Assembly: GCA_946222055.1 (NCBI GenBank) | Contig: CAMIEW010000058.1 | Coordinates: 1 to 6,316 of the forward strand | Source: an uncultured Porphyromonas sp. | GTDB taxonomy: Bacteria; Bacteroidota; Bacteroidia; Bacteroidales; Porphyromonadaceae | Length of the DNA: 6,316 nt | Direction: 5' to 3' | Part shown: one piece after another, positions 4,939 through 6,316 of the stretch | How positions within the stretch are numbered: position 1 is the first letter of the stretch | Layout of the letters: each line of letters begins with the position of its first letter | Notes under the pieces: generated by a model | What the model saw: the letters and a program-made list of their open reading frames with translations, nothing else | Database searches by the model: none | What the model was told of the DNA's origin: nothing | Translations under genes and position numbers: made by a program

Positions 4939-6285
4939 TTACTTGAAGAGGTCATCCAGCTGAGAGTCGCTGGCATTGATATTAAAGACGAGGACCGTGT
5001 CCCCCGGCTTCAGGACCGTGTCGCCCTCGACGAGATAGACCTCCCCATCCCTGAGGAAGCCTCCGAGAGTGATGCTACGGGGGATCTTCAGGTCCTTGAT
5101 GGGTGCCTTGGTGATGTTGCTGCCCTCAGTGATCACGATCTCCAGCACATCTCCATGACCGATCGCCATCGTCTTGGCATCAGAGATGTCTATGCGATGG
5201 AGGTGGCGGATGATCTTACTAGCAGCGATGATCTTCTTGTTCACTATATTGCCGATGCCGAGCTGACTGGCGATGTCGAGGTAGTCGACGTTCTCGATTT
5301 CCGCCACGGTGCGGGGGATGCCGAGATGCTTGGCGTTCATCGTCGCGATCATATTGATCTCCGAGCTGCCGGTCAGCGCGAGGAAGGCCTGTGTGTTGCG
5401 GATCCCCTCCGAGATCAGCAGATCGGAGTCGGCGGCATCACCATGGATGACGAGGGTATTGTCGTTAGTCACTTCGGAGAGCTCCCGGCACTTCTCCAGA
5501 TCCCGCTCAATGATTTTCACGCTCATATCGTGCGGCAGGAGCTCCGCCGTACGTAGTGCGATGCGGCTGCCACCCATGATGATTACCTTCCGCACATCTA
5601 CCTTGGGCTGACCGCAGTACTCGCGGACGGTGTCCAGATTCTGCGTATTGCAGGCGACGTAGACGATGTCATTGACCTCCAGGGTGTCGTTTCCTCTCGG
5701 GACAAAGCTCTCCCTCCCACGGACGATGGAGATAATGTGGAAGTGCTTTTCATCGAGATCCGACAGCTCCATAAGCCGCTTCCCGAGCATAGGAGAGTGC
5801 TTCGTAATGCGAGAGGCGCAGAGGTGGAGCCGACCGCCAAAGAGCCGCCAGTACTGACGCGTCCACGGCAGACGGAGACCATTGTAGATCTCCTGAGCTG
5901 CGAGCGCCTCCGGATAGACCATCTCGTCGACGCCGAGACCATTGAAGTAGGGAAGGTACTGGGGCAGGAAATAGTCGTAATTGCTCACCCGGGCAAGGGT
6001 CTTCTTGACCCCCATCCGATGGGCAATCATACACGAGAGGATATTGGCACTCTCAGAGGGTGTCACCGCGACGAAGAGGTCAGTCTCCTCCACCCCCGCA
6101 TGCTTCAGCTGACGGATGGAGGTAGGATTACCCACGATCGGCATGATCTCGAGCGAATTGTCATAGGCAAAGTCCACCTTATCCGGATCCTCATCCATCA
6201 AGATCACGTCGTGGTGCTCCTGCTGGCTGATCAGCTTGGCCAGGTGGGTGCCGGTCTCGCCTGCTCCTACTATAAATACTCTCAT
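4939..6285 (-). CDS. trkA: TrkA, two-domain RCK regulator of Trk potassium uptake
   Basis: TrkA is the peripheral cytoplasmic subunit that binds nucleotides (NAD(H), ATP/ADP) and gates TrkH. The 448-residue product has the duplicated plan of the long TrkA type: RCK_N 1 (about 1-125) with the Rossmann loop VGAGETG (6-12) and acidic D31 after strand 2; RCK_C 1 (about 140-225); RCK_N 2 (about 232-350) with MGGSRIA (237-243), E260 and HGDAAD (281-286); and RCK_C 2 (about 370-448). In the first half the usual GD after strand 3 is GN (52-53), while the second half keeps GD; I cannot say whether this alters ligand binding. The start gives the canonical MRVFIVGAGETG N terminus, so it is secure. It is the first complete gene of the run; its promoter lies outside the window or upstream of a preceding gene. 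Confidence 0.96.
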   Translation of the reverse strand: MRVFIVGAGETGTHLAKLISQQEHHDVILMDEDPDKVDFAYDNSLEIMPIVGNPTSIRQLKHAGVEETDLFVAVTPSESANILSCMIAHRMGVKKTLARVSNYDYFLPQYLPYFNGLGVDEMVYPEALAAQEIYNGLRLPWTRQYWRLFGGRLHLCASRITKHSPMLGKRLMELSDLDEKHFHIISIVRGRESFVPRGNDTLEVNDIVYVACNTQNLDTVREYCGQPKVDVRKVIIMGGSRIALRTAELLPHDMSVKIIERDLEKCRELSEVTNDNTLVIHGDAADSDLLISEGIRNTQAFLALTGSSEINMIATMNAKHLGIPRTVAEIENVDYLDIASQLGIGNIVNKKIIAASKIIRHLHRIDISDAKTMAIGHGDVLEIVITEGSNITKAPIKDLKIPRSITLGGFLRDGEVYLVEGDTVLKPGDTVLVFNINASDSQLDDLFK

Positions 6286-6288
6286 CGT

Positions 6289-6316
6289 TTATACTCTATC
6301 CAGGAGACTCTCCACC
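6289..6316 (-). CDS. Possible 3' end of an upstream gene (VESLLDRV and stop)
   Basis: One minus-strand frame reads VESLLDRV and ends with TAA at 6291-6289, leaving 3 nt before the trkA ATG. Such tight spacing is typical of an operon partner, and in several Bacteroidetes the gene ahead of trkA is dxs, as I recall. Eight codons are too few to identify a product, and another frame is also open for several codons before a TAG, so this is only a possibility. Confidence 0.3.

Noticed and set aside
5155..5556. Plus-strand open frame of 133 codons antisense to trkA
   Set aside because: It lies wholly inside the second half of TrkA, whose RCK motifs are intact on the minus strand; it is a codon-bias shadow.
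1..6316. CRISPR array, insertion sequence or phage remnant
   Set aside because: No regularly spaced repeats, terminal inverted repeats, transposase or integrase frames are present. The tRNA 3' end is not followed by an evident duplicated segment marking an attachment site.

Overview
The window looks like a chromosomal housekeeping region of a Bacteroidetes bacterium, probably a moderately GC-rich Porphyromonas-like member of the Bacteroidales. This rests on three things. The non-coding stretches carry -7 boxes of the form TAnnTTTG, which are specific to the phylum. Most start codons lack a clear Shine-Dalgarno sequence. The gene set and its order (trkA, trkH, pdxH, then rnr) also fit. The genus is an inference. 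Every gene I can support is on the minus strand, so transcription runs from high to low coordinates. I see no mobile element, CRISPR array or sign of recent transfer.

Positions 6316 to 2713 hold a compact gene run. A few codons at the right edge may be the end of an upstream gene. Then come trkA (two-domain RCK regulator of K+ uptake), trkH (the K+-conducting membrane subunit, starting 16 nt after trkA) and pdxH (pyridoxamine 5'-phosphate oxidase, starting 35 nt after trkH). No terminator or recognisable promoter lies between them, so they are probably co-transcribed. TrkA and TrkH form one transporter. PdxH makes the cofactor PLP and has no obvious mechanistic link to it.

Positions 2712 to 2155 are mostly non-coding. 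In transcription order they hold a full Bacteroidetes promoter (-33 TTG and -7 TATATTTG), about 129 nt of probable structured RNA ending in a strong intrinsic terminator, a second -7 box, a tRNA with a CAT anticodon, a very strong 16-bp terminator, a cluster of short direct and inverted repeats, and a third -7 box in front of rnr. The apparent small RNA, with a GNRA-capped long hairpin, is the most interesting unexplained element in the window.

Positions 2154 to 1 encode ribonuclease R (rnr). It is open over 718 codons and runs off the left edge inside its C-terminal S1 domain. Its active-site aspartates are intact. I found no convincing new multi-gene system. The items worth following up are the RNA candidate and the architecture of the intergenic region.
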